64,000 nucleotides of DNA from Phoenix dactylifera. Its lineage: Eukaryota; Streptophyta; Magnoliopsida; Arecales; Arecaceae. Each line of letters starts with the position of its first letter. Position 1 is the stretch's first letter. Both the position numbers and the translations under genes were made by a program. The stretch spans positions 620,001 through 684,000 of the forward strand of contig NC_052395.1 of the NCBI RefSeq assembly GCF_009389715.1, read 5' to 3'. Positions 41,772 to 54,227 of the stretch are shown here, one piece after another. A model generated the notes under the pieces. That model was given only the letters and a program-made list of their open reading frames with translations, searched no databases and was not told the DNA's origin.

Positions 41772-44700
41772 ATGCCGAGGACAAGAGCAAGTGCTGTAGC
41801 TGCTAAGTCAGCTGAGCCTGTAAAGCTACCTGAGCCAGAGCAGCAGGTTGATCTTGGTGAACCTGAGGATATGATGGAAGAAGAGGTTGAGTATGAAGAA
41901 GTTGAGGAGGAAGTGGAAGAAGAAGAGGAGGAAGTGCTAGAGGAGGAGGTTGAGGAGGAAGTGGAGGAAGAGGAGCCTGAAGAGGAGGAAGAAGAGACAG
42001 CATCTGCTAATGGAACCAATGCAGATGCTTCTGGTGGTGCTGGTAATGCTACAAAAGTTGATATAACAGAAGATGAGAAGGATGAGGATGAAAGTGAAAA
42101 ACATGATGAACTCCTTGCACTTCCTCCTCATGGGTCTGAGGTTTATATTGGCGGCATACCTCATGATGCATCAGAAGAAGATTTAAGAAGCTTCTGTGAG
42201 TCAGTAGGAGAGGTTACTGAGGTCCGTTATGGTCTCCTTGTCTTACTTTGTTTCTGCTGACTATGCAGATCATATTAATATTAATTTGGAAAATGACAGG
42301 TCCGGGTGATGAAGGGCAAGGATTCATCAGAGAATAAAGGTTATGCCTTCATTACCTTCAGAAGCAAAGAGTTGGCTACAAAGGCTATTGAAGATCTGAA
42401 TAAAACTGAATTTAAGGTGAATAGTCCTTTTTTTTATATTGCTGTTTCTTTTCTCAATTTCATGCTTTCTCAATATACTTATTGGAGATGGAATGTTTCG
42501 ATAGAAAATTGCATAATATCTTATACACAAGTGATTCCATAGGATGATTATTAAATTGTTGTCTTTGCCTCTATGAAGCTCACTTTGATCCTTCAAATCA
42601 GAATATAATTGAAGTATGGATAAAAAACTACCAAAGCGTGCAATTTACTGTTCAACTATTTGTATTAGAAAAACAATTGTTTAGTAGTATGACTTCTTTC
42701 TTAAATTTTGAAGCACATTCTGATTTTTTTTTTTCTTAAACTATTTTGAAGTAATGGGAGACTCATTACTCAAACTAGTCCCCATGTTCTATGAATGGAT
42801 GTTTAAGTTGTTGAGAAGGTTTCCCAAAAGTGGTATGTAAGGCATACCTAGTAAAGCTTACAAGTAAACCAGATATAGGTTTGCGGTTTACAACTACAAT
42901 GAAATGGTATGCAAAGTCAACAGATCTCAATCAATGAGATAGTACTTATGATTGCACAAACTGTTGAGGGTAGTTCTAGGTCTGGGCCAAGATGAACTAC
43001 TATAGAGGATTTTTTTATTGAAACCATTGAATTTGGAATATAGTAAAGTAGCACCGGGCAGGGGAACTAAACATATGGGTTGTCAGTTACAAAGGTTATC
43101 TTTGTGTTAATCCTATCTATTATTTTGAAAATTTATAATTCCTCTATTTTGCTAGATGGAATTGCAATGAATTCGGTTCATAAGAACTATCAAGTCCTAG
43201 TTTCTCAATCAAAAAAAAAAAAAAAAAAAAAAACTTGACTTAGATTTTTGGACCATTCTTGTAGCTTGATTGTTTGATTTATTTGTTTCGATATTTCTGG
43301 AATATGAGTCTACGACTTGTTATAATTGATTCTATTGATAATACAGAAAGCCTATCATCTTTATCAAGATGATTCTACCTCACCGGGTATTTATTCTACT
43401 AGCTTGAGCATGGAATATATAGGATAGATTTAAAACAAAATATTTGAGCTGTTATGTAAGAAAAGAAGTATTTGAAACAAGTTGTTGGCAATGCTTTCAT
43501 GGCGCCGTTTGGTCTTTACTTTAAGAAAAGGCAGAATAATGAGTAGAATTTTATAAACTGAAAGGCGATCAATTTGTCAAATTCTTGCGGCTTTCTTAAC
43601 TGAACACTGTTATGGGCATGCAATGTATTATAGGGGAAGAAGGTAAAGTGCTCGACATCTCAAGCAAAAAATCGATTATTCATTGGCAACATTCCTAGAA
43701 ACTGGGTGGAGGATGATTTAAAGAAGGCTGTCATGAAGGTTGGCCCTGGGGTCACTACTGTGGAGCTGATGAAGGTAATTGCTTCTCCCTTTCATGGCAC
43801 TTGCATCTGCCCAATGTTTTTAGGTTTCTGCTGATATTGTTTAAGTAAATGTTACTTTGTTGATGGCTGTTGGTATCACTTTAAGTATTGCAGAGAGCTT
43901 TTAACAACACATGCTTCTATGTTATTAAAGTGGGTGATTTGTCTTGCTATTGGCATATGATACTTGTCTACCATACAGGATCCACAAAATTCTAGCCGTA
44001 ATCGTGGTTTTGCATTCATCGAGTATTATAACCATGCATGTGCGGAATATTCAAGAATAAAGATGTCAACCCCAAAATTCAAGCTTGATTCCAATGCTCC
44101 TACAGTGAGCTGGGCTGACCCTAGGAGTGGGGATTCTTCTTTAAGTTCTCAGGTTTCAGTTAATCCTGTTAAGCTTTTTCAGCTCAGCTGTTCCTTTCTT
44201 TTGTTTTTCCAGGCTACCTTTCTTCAGCACTGTTACATGTCTCTGCTGATCAAAATTTTCAGGTGAAGGCAGTTTATGTAAAGAATTTGCCAAAGAATGT
44301 CAACGAAGATCAGTTGAAAAAGCTCTTCGAACACCATGGTGAAATTACAAAGGTGGTGCTGCCTCCTGCAAAGTCTGGCCAGGAGAAGAGGTTTGGTTTT
44401 GTGCATTTTAAAGAGCGGTCAATGGCCATGAAGGCACTTAAGAACACTGAAAGATATGAAATTGATGGTGATTATTGGTGCTAGCTATTTTGCATTCTTT
44501 GTTACGTCTGGCTGTAAATTTTTGTCTTCATGACTCATTCTGATCCTCCTTGTGTCTGTTCATAAATAGGTGATGTTCTTGAGTGCTCTCTAGCAAAGCC
44601 TCCAGCTGATAAGAAAGGTGAAACAGCATCCAATGCTCAGAAGGGTCCTCTGCTGCCAAATTATCCACCTCGCATGGGATATGGTGTAATGGGGCCTTAT

Positions 44701-46688
44701 GGTGCTTTAGCACCAGGGTTTGCACAGGTTGGTATGCCTTTTTTGAGGTAGATTTCAGCAGCTGCTGCAAGTCAATTTTATACTGATCTATGTGATCTCT
44801 GCTAGATCTGTTATTGATATCATACAACTACGATGGTTATCTTGCAGCCGATGATCTATGGAAGGGGGCAGACCCCTGGTGGCATGGCAATGGTGCCAAT
44901 GATATTACCTGATGGGCGCCTTGGATATGTATTGTGAGTACAGTAAAGATACTAGGCTTTTTTTGTTGGTGTTTCAGAAACTTCCTCATGCTAAAGAGAC
45001 TACTTAAGCAAGGGAAAAAAGAGGAACTCTAGATGCTTGGACTAATCTGACCTTCTAGGTGTGAAACTGTTATAATAGACTACTTCATGTCCCTGGAGTT
45101 TGTGCAAGGCCCCCACCAAGAACCAGTGGGTTGCCTAACCTGCCAGGCAGGGGCCACACTGTACATTGTCCTTTTCTGAGCCTTGTGTTGGTATTTTCTA
45201 CTACATCACCTTGCAGATCTATCATTTCGCAAATGAAAACATGTTTGTTTAACCTGGCTCCTTGAGCATTGAGCTAGAGATTCCCCTGATCTGTAGTCTG
45301 GCTTTCAGAGATAGTGACACTATATTGTGAATTAGGGGTGGCAGTGGCTTGGCTTGGATCGGATTGGGGTCGGGTTAAGTAAGGACAACAATGTACAAAA
45401 CCTTGACCCATAGCTGACCTAACCTGACATCGGGCCAACACCTTTCGACCCATAACCACTCACCACCCTAGCCTAATCTATTTTGCAAGACTCGCTTCAT
45501 TATGAGCCTACATATACGGTTTCTTACAGGCTAATTTCTAAAAGGATTTAAACCTATGGTATCAAGAAAAACACCAAACACCCAAAAAATTCTTATCCAC
45601 AGTTGTGACTCAACCCAATCGAAATTATTTCGACCCAAATGAACTCTACCCTCATGACCTAGTCGGGTTAATGGACCCATAATGATAACATTTAAAATTT
45701 TGGTCAGAAAATCTGACCCATACCAGACCCCAACTAAAGAACCCTTGACCCAAACCCAATCCAAATAGGGGACAGTCAGGTCTGGTTTTCAGGACGGGTC
45801 AATCTTTTGCCACCTCTACTAGTGTGAACTGTTGAAAAATTCTTGAATTATTCAGTCTTATCGTTTGATATATTATTCTCGGAAGCCTGAGCTATTCCAT
45901 AGCAAATTAAAACTTATAAGTATTTAAGAAAAAAACATAAAATTTACAGAAATTGTTGTGAAATATTCATGTGTTACAAATTCATCTCCTGTTTTTGTTA
46001 GTCTGGTCTCTTTGAAAGTTTGTTGTTATTGTCTTTGCATGAGTCAGTGTTTAGATGTGCCTAACTTTTTACATCTTTTTCACCTTTTTGTTATTTTTTT
46101 AATATGTTAGCAAGGAAAATTGGACTTATTGGCTACCTAATTCTTTTTGAAAAATTTGAACCTATCCACCTAGCTAACTAAATTCTGAATGCCCTCCTTC
46201 TGACTGTTATTTGGATAGTGGTATATGGGGCACTCGTCTGTTGCCAAAGCACATAGATTTAGTTATTCTGTCTGTGTATGTGGCATTGTCTTCCATATTG
46301 TCTCTGCATGAGTCAGTCGGTGTACACGGATATGTCTAATTTCTACATCTCTTTTATCTTTTTGTTCATTTTTTTAATATGTTAGCAAAGGATATTGCCG
46401 GACTTATTAGCAAAGGATATTACATCTTTCCACCTAGCTAACTAAATTCTGAATGCCCTGCTTGCAACTGCTATCTAAACAGATCCACTGTAGCTAGAAT
46501 TCGCACCATACTGTCAAAACTCACGAATAACATCTATCTTGTTTCATAATTATATCCATGTATTTTGTAGGCAACAATCTGGAGTACCTGTAATCGCACC
46601 TCAGCAAGGTGGTAATCGGGGTGCCAGCTCTACTGGGGGTCGGAAGAGCAATGATAGTAACCGTGGGCACAGGTTCCACCCTTATTGA
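41772..46688 (+). CDS. hnRNP Q / LIF2-like RNA-binding protein, three RRMs
   Basis: Eight coding exons: 41772-42221, 42300-42416, 43634-43774, 43979-44152, 44263-44467, 44570-44727, 44848-44933 and 46571-46688 (TGA), in phase throughout, 482 residues. The N-terminus to about residue 100 is a Glu-rich acidic region. Three RRMs follow: about 123-200 ([15 protein letters not shown]), 203-285 ([15 protein letters not shown]) and 297-370 (VYVKNLP, RFGFVHF), each with RNP2 and RNP1 motifs. The tail is rich in Gly, Pro and Met (GGMAMVPM) and ends with RGHRFHPY. This is the order in plant hnRNP Q proteins such as Arabidopsis LIF2, a partner of LHP1. Role expected in the nucleus, in RNA binding and chromatin-linked gene control; that is known for the family, not shown here. 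The last intron holds a MITE and a duplication. Confidence 0.93.
45333..45818. mobile_element. hAT-like MITE in last intron of hnRNP Q gene
   Basis: Starts TAGGGGTGGCA and ends TGCCACCTCTA (inverted with one mismatch), 486 bp, with an interior of CGACCC/GGGTCG-like words. The direct flanks do not give a clean 8-bp duplication; TTGTGAA and TGTGAA lie nearby but are offset. Confidence 0.6.
46028..46476 (+). repeat. Diverged tandem duplication in hnRNP Q intron
   Basis: 46028-46216 and 46297-46476 share TGCATGAGTCAGT, CTTTTTGTTATTTTTTTAATATGTTAGCAA-like sequence, CCACCTAGCTAACTAAATTC and TGAATGCCCT in the same order. The second copy lies shortly before the last exon. Confidence 0.75.
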
Positions 46689-47007
46689 TGTACCTTTGCC
46701 AATTGTTTGCAGGTGCAGCAGGAATCAGCGTGTAATACTTCTGGTTTGGTTTATATGCATGGTTCCTTTATGCAGAACACGAGTCTCTCGGAATGACAAT
46801 CAGCTTAGCAGTTTTTATATAAGCTTAAGATGTGTGCTCTAGTTTTGGATTGTGTATTTTTGTAAGGTATTTGCTGTTGACCTCAAAAAGTATCATTTCA
46901 ACTTCTAGCCACTCATTGTCATATGGATAACCTTTCCAGGGACTTATGCCCGATTGTTTAACTTCCTTAGCTCTCTGGTTTTTGTTGTGTCGCATTTATA
47001 TATAACA
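46689..47007. other. Probable 3' UTR of hnRNP Q gene
   Basis: T-rich sequence after the stop codon, with no other coding signal. It runs up to the next MITE. Confidence 0.5.
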
Positions 47008-47410
47008 CCTAGAGCTCGTTTGGTTCGCGGAAAAAGAAGGGGGAAAGTGTGGTCAACGGAAAAGTAATGAGATGTCTCTTGTTTGGTTGGAGTTTTCAAA
47101 GGAGAGAGACAGGAAAGTTGTATTTCCATGGGAATATGATTTCCAAAAAAATCCTTCAGCATTAAAAAAGCATTAAAGAGGCATTAAAAACCTAATTTTT
47201 ATTAAAGGTATAATAGGAATTATACATAAATTTTTCAGGAAAGTGGATGGCCAATCAAACATAAAATATTTTGGAAATTTGTTACTTTTTCATGGTTAAT
47301 CAAATATGCCAAAAGTATTTTTTTAGGTATTTTCTTCGTAGAAATTTGTTTTTCAGAAATCATATTTCTATGAGAAAAAATGCTTTCTGCGAACCAAACG
47401 AGTCTTTAGG
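47008..47410. mobile_element. MITE with GTTTGGTTCGC inverted ends
   Basis: Left end CCTAGAGCTCGTTTGGTTCG and right end CGAACCAAACGAGTCTTTAGG form an imperfect inverted repeat. The flanks ATATAACA and TTTAAACA could be a decayed 8-bp target duplication. The right half is related to 7260-7440. Non-coding, 403 bp. Confidence 0.6.
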
Positions 47411-48420
47411 TTTAAACATTTTGTAGTTCGTTAGACCAGGGCTTATTGGGGTCGGAAGGTATATGGCATGAGGCAGTCAACTGCACTGCCCCCTGCTACA
47501 CTATATAGCTTCTCTGCACTGGCTATCCGGTACTGATTCGAGAAACAGGGTGAAAGAATCGTAACATAATTTTGATCGTAGAAGAAAGCAATCCATATTC
47601 GAGTGTATCTGTTGAAGGTGCCATTTGCTGGCCTCGTCGTGAAAAATTGTATGCTTTGAGCCGTCGAATATCATTCCATCCTCTTCTCCTTTATCATCGT
47701 CATATTCTTGGTACAATTTGTCTCGTGTACTCAAATCAACAATAATGTGGAGATGTCAGCAAAGGCTTCTCTGTAAATCTATGCGTCACATGATGCTTGC
47801 TGTCCGCTTCAAGATAGCCGATCTATTTTCGCCCGAACGGCCGCAGGACACAATTATTCCTCTTGAACGCAGGAAATGGGCAGATTCCCAATCTAAAAAC
47901 TCTTGCTCTCTTTTCACCTTTTGTGCTTCTTGACTCGTTTACAATTGATACCTCTGATCCCTCGACTGGTTTAACGGGGCGATTGGTTGGTTCTAAGAAC
48001 AGGCCAGGAACCAAAATCGACGAAGGTCTAAATTTTGGAGGTGACAATTCTTTATCGATCTAAATTCAATTTATTTATTAAATAAATTGAAAATTGAAAA
48101 TTAAATTTAATTGTTTTATTAAATAAATAATTATATTCAATGCACGCCGAGTTGAAGTAAGTTAAACAACAGTTGAGCATTGCCGCTCTTAAATTCTCAG
48201 AACGCTAATGAGGGCCGTGCCATTATTAGGATGGGGCAGGTCGGTAATAACGGGCTTTCCCTCGTCACCTTCACACGTGTCCATGCCACTGTATATATCC
48301 CGGGGAGGCGAGGGAGATCGCAGTCTCAGAGGAAGCTCGTCGCTGAAATGTCTTGGAGTGTGGAGGGCGCGGGCGATTAACGCCGACGCGCGCGCGAGAG
48401 AGAGAAAGGCAGCAGAGGGG
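47411..48420. other. Intergenic and carrier-gene promoter region
   Basis: No gene is supported between 47411 and 48180. A TATA-like TGTATATATCC lies near 48290, followed by GC-rich leader sequence up to the first ATG at 48421, fitting a core promoter. Confidence 0.5.
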
Positions 48421-50273
48421 ATGGAGAAGGCGGCTGAGAGGAAGATGAGGGCGGCGGCGACGGCGGTCAAGACCCTTGCCGGAGAGGGGGCGACGGTGGT
48501 GGAGGAAGGAGGGGGTGGGTGGAGCATTCCGAGAGGGATCTGGTGGCGGGGGCGGTGATGGGAGGGGTGGTGCACACGGTGATGGCGCCGATCGAGTGGG
48601 CGAAGCTGCTGCGCCAGACGCAGGAGAGCAACGCCGCCCTGCCCGGTCACCCGTGGCGGCAGCGCTTCCAGGGGATGGTCGACTGCGTCTCCCGGACCGT
48701 CCGGGAGGAGGGCTTCCTCTCCCTCTGGCGCGGCAATGGCACCAGCGTCCTCCGCTACTACCCCTCCGTCGCCCTCAACTTCTCCCTCATGGTATGGCTC
48801 CTCTCTCTCCCTCTATTGCTGTTTCTTGTGTGCGATTCTTTGGATTAGTGTCTAAATTTCTTCATATGTCTGGGATCTTGAATTCTTGATGTGTTTGGGG
48901 TTTCCTCTGGGGTGTTGTTCGTTTGCGGACGAGTTCTTGATTCGCTGGATTCGGTGCTTGGAGAAGTTTCTTGGAGTTAATGTTAATTTTCCTGTACGTC
49001 ATCAGGGATTACATGTTTAGAAGTTTCTTGAATTCTTGATATTTGTGGGATTTAAATCTTTTTGAGCAAAATATGTTTGTGGATGAGTTCTTGAATCCTA
49101 GATTAGGTTCTTGGACATTTCTTTGCATTTGTTTCTATTTTCTCCTAGTCTCTCTATCAAGCGAACTGGATTTTGGTTAGGAATTACATGTTTGGAAGCT
49201 TCTTTGAATGTTCCTTGAGAATCTATTTATGTAGGGGGGCAATCTCAGGTGGTATTTTAGAAGTCTTTGTGGGGAAAAGCCATTAATGATGGTCCCAAAG
49301 TTGGCGGCACTTGGTTTTATGAATAAGATTGTTTCCACATGGAAATCAACTCAAGAGAGTTGTTTATAATGGAATGATTCTATAGGAAGCTATTCATCAC
49401 ATGTAGAATTGTGTATCTCCATCTCAATCTGCAACTGTTATCTAAAGTTTTATTTTGTTGTTACTGAGTTATTTGATGGGAAACCCAAAACCCCATATTG
49501 TTTGGGGAGTGAATTGCCTATTTATAGTTTTTAAAACAAGAACAGAGAATGACCGACTGATTTCTTTGCAGTCTTAAAAGAAATTTTACTAGTAGCACAA
49601 AAAATTACGTGAAGAAAGAGTGAAAACACTCAGAGATGATTGTGTGTTTGCTGTAATTATGCAAATCTTGGAGATGGCTTTGACTCAAATTAGGGCATGC
49701 AGAGTTAAATGAAAATGTCCTTTGATAGTAGGTAATAACTTTCAAATTAAATTGACATCTTCAAGAGGAAGATGACAGGACTCCTTATTGATGGATATTC
49801 GTTGACAAAAGGTTGATTTGCTAAATGATTGGTTTTACCAATTTTTTTTGCCTCTTCTAAAAATTTCCCAAAACCTGTCACAAATGGAATAGGAGCCTTT
49901 CGATATGTTAAACATGGAACAATACTTCTGTGGACAAACCAAGCATGGTCTTATTCATGGCATATGGACTTGGGTGCTAGATCAGCTTCATCAAACTTCC
50001 AAACCGTGCACCAGAGTTCATTGAGGCAATATATGACATGACAAAGATGTCAAACATACAAAAATTGAAATGCTAGTGAAGTTGTGTCCTTTCCTACTTC
50101 AAGTGAACTGGGTGGAAAGACAAAGACAACTTTCACATCGAATTAATAAACAACTACTAATGAATAAGGGTGTAATAGTAACAAGGCTAACGCTGGTCTT
50201 CTTGGTAAGTTGTCTAAATTCCTACTCATTATTGATGTTGTAAACAATACTGCAGATAAAGATTGAAACCTTT

Positions 50274-50415
50274 TGTAACAACCTAGAACCTCACCCAAAA
50301 TGGCTAGCCAGAAGGTATTATTTGGGTTCCTTGATCCTGTATTAAGTATCCAAATAATATCTTCCGACTAACCATTTTGCGTGAGGTCATGGGTTGTTAC
50401 CAGTGGTATCAGAGC
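50274..50415 (+). mobile_element. Palindromic 129-bp LTR with primer-binding site
   Basis: The repeat begins TGTAACAACC and ends GGTTGTTACCA (50402). It is followed by TGGTATCAGAGC (50404-50415), the standard complement of initiator Met-tRNA used as primer-binding site by plant LTR elements. The whole repeat folds on itself: CACCCAAAATGGCTAGCC near the start pairs with an inverted form near the end. Related to the LTR-like pieces at 21.13 and 29.13 kb. No second LTR was found downstream. It is within the carrier-gene intron. Confidence 0.65.
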
Positions 50416-52080
50416 TTAGGTTTAAGATTACTAGGGATTCTTACTTAAATAGTCGTATGGAGCCTTGGTTTTAGGATCCTTAGGATTCATAAGAAAGTTT
50501 GAGATTGGGTAGACGTTAGGCAATGAGATGAAGGTCTTTATTTGATTTTGTTATTGATAAGTTTGCATTATTGTATCTGAATTTTTTTGAGATGCTTATT
50601 AAAATCAGAATATTAGCTAACTGTGCTCATGGCCAATGTATAAATAAACTATTTTGGGAGTTTCTCGATGGACCAATTGTATTTCGGGTTATGATTAAAT
50701 TAGATTTTGACTAAAATTAATTGGATTTTGACTAAATTAAGTGAAGGAGTATTAACCATGGAATATTATCGTGCATTGTAAATTATTAGTTTGGAAGTTC
50801 AACTTGATATGGGGTACTGTGATGTTCCTTCTAGCTTGAAGTTAATTAATTCGGTGGCAAGTTAAGGTTCTCATATAAAATGTTGTTTAAGGTTTGGGCT
50901 AAAAATATTTGATGATATACATTGAAATATTCTTCAGGGATTGATATATGCATATAGATCATACATGAAACTCTTATGAAGAAGGAAAATATATTTGGGA
51001 TGAGATTCTAGAATTTTCTTTGGCCTTACATAGAATTTGAAATTTTAGATCTTTTCAGTTTACTATACAAATTGGTATTTTGATTGTAAGTCATTTAGTA
51101 AATAATGGAGGTTTAAATTATTTTAAGCTAGTCGACAATTAACTCTATGATTTGGAAATATTTTTTGATGGTTTTTCTTGTTAAAGAGAATTTTGTTGTC
51201 AGAGAAAAGAATAGTGTTTTTGATTTTGACTGATATGGATATCATTGTGTTATTAGTAGGTCCTATCTACTATTTAAAAAAAAAAGGTGAAATTTGGCAT
51301 CTCAAGTCTTGGATTAATGGTTCTTGCATTAGCAGATCTTGGATTTGGAATGTTTTAGTATAGATCTCTTTCTCATATATTTCTAGCTTATGCTTTTGAA
51401 AGAATTCAAGAATATGTCAATCTTGAAGAATTGATTCTATTGGAGATTGTAAAGTATTCATCTTGGTGGAATTATTAATAATTTTAATTATCGTCTTTGG
51501 ATCCAAAAAATAGATCTTATTGATGTCTATCGGAGACTATAGGATGTATATGAAACTTCAATTCAAAGTTTGATCTAGGGTCTTTTGTCAATATTATTGA
51601 GGTTGTTGATGAAATCTAGATTTGCATGAAGAATTTGAATTTTAGAGACTTACATGGTTATGATGGAAGGTATTTGAGGTTTTACTCATTTGTGTGAATT
51701 AAAGCCTTTTAATTTGGTGGAGCATTAAGAAAATTCTTGTAGTTGTTTTTACCTGAAGGAGTTTGACTTGGAATCATCTAATTGAACTAATGAGAGAATT
51801 AAAATTCAATTCATTTCGAATTATAGTAATTAACCTATATGAGGGTTTTGAATGTATCAATTGACTCGAGGGTTAATCTAGATGGACGTGCTCGAGGTAA
51901 AATAAGGGACGAGAATCAAAGGTTCCTTTTTGGGCTTTACATAGAAATTAAAATTTTGGATCTCTTTAGTTCATAATATAAGATAGTATTTTGAAACTTT
52001 GAAAGATTTCTTTGAGTAAATTATTGATTAAACAAAAATAAATTTCAGAAATTTGTCATTGCTTTGATATGATCCGCAGC
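50416..52080 (+). mobile_element. Probable degraded non-coding retroelement interior
   Basis: This stretch follows the primer-binding site and has no readable gag or pol. Two pieces (about 51009-51085 and 51926-52000) resemble each other: TTACATAGAA(A/T)TT, AAATTTT(A/G)GATC and TATTTTGA in order. Its right end is unclear. Confidence 0.35.
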
Positions 52081-54220
52081 CTTCTTGCCTGTATGGTCCG
52101 TCGTGCGGGCGTGTGGCGTCTGCCGCGTTTCGGGCTCGGGGCATGATACTTTTGCTCGGGGTTTGTGATATGCAATGGAATCATCTAAATGGAACAAGGA
52201 GTCTACCTGTTGGAAGTGAACATTGTAGAGGGGAGGAGAGGAGGAAAAAAAGGACTAGAGTTTGTTGCTCCTCCTTTGTCCATCAGCTCTTGCCATTCAT
52301 TATTTACCATCAAAGATTGCTCACCACCATCAGCTCTTTCATCCTCTGATATAGAGTATGCTTTACAATTTATTACCCTTAGTGAGAGATTGTAAACCTT
52401 GTATTCAACATGGACATTATCTGGCCTGCACCCAACCCACTTTGCCCGTCACTTTAGGCTGCGTATATGGGCACTCAGGTTTATATGGGTCAACAGAGCA
52501 CCCACTGACCACCCCATCTGCATGTAAGAGCTGGTTGGGCCCTATGCTTGGTGGCTAAGGGACTACACACACCTACTGGCTGCATATATGACTCCATAGA
52601 TGCTCTTTAGAATGGAGTTTATTTCATGCAGGCTAGTTGATTCACCTCTATCTACAGGTCGGCCAGGCCTGGTTTTTTTGGATTAAATGGGGTTGCATCT
52701 GAGGCTTTCTCTCTATTTTTCCCTTCCATTTTTTCCCATTATATTAGGATAAATAATTAGTGCTAAAATTTCTAGTGTTTTTCCAACTGACTACTGCTTT
52801 TAAAGATTTGATTGATTTTTTTGTAGAAAATTAAATTTTCAGGATTTTCAAACATTTAACTTGTGGCATTCTGTATTTGCAGCTACTTGTAACAGTGTTG
52901 GGAACCAAAATATAAGGGCTTGCATGTATTGTTTTATTGAGAAACTTAAGGGATTGCGTAGTGAATCTTTGATGCTTAAGATGTCTCACTTTTTGTGTCT
53001 CTTCTTTCAATCTATACGTTTATTACCCGTATCACCTATCAAGATGAAAAAGACATCACAACACATAACCTTCTAAATTTGGTGATTGTTTAATGTCGTG
53101 CTATCTGGGGTGTCTTTCATGCCACCTTTACCAATTGGATGAGAGAATATTTATTAAATCATACAAATTTGGATGTTTTGGGATGCATACTTTAGCTGGC
53201 ATTTAATGTGTCAATAAAGCAGTTGCTGTTACTTTAGATACATGAACAGAACAAATTGTTGTTGAATATCGGGTTATATGGATTGAGGAGATGACAAAAG
53301 GAAGTGGAAATGACCCAAAGATTGTTAAAGATCCCTTATTTGAATATGCTCACTGTGTATATTTTGATTTTTGAGTTATGCAGGAAATCTTAGTTTGATA
53401 ACATGCCATTTATCTTGCCTAATGTCATGAAAAAACTAAATAATATACTGGCCTGTACCGCTTATGTGGGTGGAAGTATGCACTTTGGTCTTACCATAAA
53501 GAATTGTTAGGTAGCATAGTAAAACGGCCTTAATCCTGCAAGAAGGTTGGATTTAAATTAGGTGGCATGGCATGGTTTATTCAAATATTATCCATTTTAT
53601 TATTTAACACAGGTAGTGCTACTCCTTAAATAACAGGAGAAGGGAACATGTGTTTCATGCTAATCTGTATGAGCAAAGCTATCTTTGTGCATACAAGTAT
53701 GACTTATGCAAGCATGAAGCATAATAAGATTTAGCAAAGGACCCTCGCTAATGTTAGATTTAGCAAAGGACCCTCGCCAATGAAAGCAGGGATGTGTGGA
53801 TCAGGACAATAGATATGTTTTCCAGATTGCTTGGCCCTCAATTTTCCATGTTGTGATGACATTTTATTTGATTTGTTAGGGCTTTAATTTTGACTGAAGA
53901 AAAAAGGGGTCAAGGTTAATATGCTTTGGCTGCAAATCCAGATTAACCTGGTTCTTAGTTTCATATGTTTGATCTACAAATGCAGATTAACTTAATATTG
54001 GACTACGTGCAAAAACCTAGAATTTATATGATGAGCGGAATAGTTTATAAGAAACGATGTTTGCAAAGGTTTGATTGAGGAACACTGAGTCAAATTGCTC
54101 AATATGTCCTAACAATTTGGACATGCTTAATGTAAAATCATTATCTACCCATCCTGAAACCATTTGTCAATGATAATTTGTCGGATCCACTTGGAGTTAA
54201 GCTATGTGAACTGGTTATTC
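52081..54220. other. Carrier-gene intron, no gene seen
   Basis: Moderate-GC patch at 52081-52160, then AT-rich sequence. A short direct repeat, GATTTAGCAAAGGACCCTCG, occurs twice near 53730-53775. No coding signal is supported. Confidence 0.5.
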
Positions 54221-54227
54221 AGTTCTT

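Noticed and set aside
41772..42019. Minus-strand Ser-rich frames opposite the hnRNP Q acidic region
   Set aside because: Antisense of GAG/GAA repeats; the plus strand is clearly the coding strand.
50416..52080. Coding gypsy polyprotein after the Met-tRNA primer site
   Set aside because: I looked for protease, reverse transcriptase and integrase motifs in all frames and saw none.
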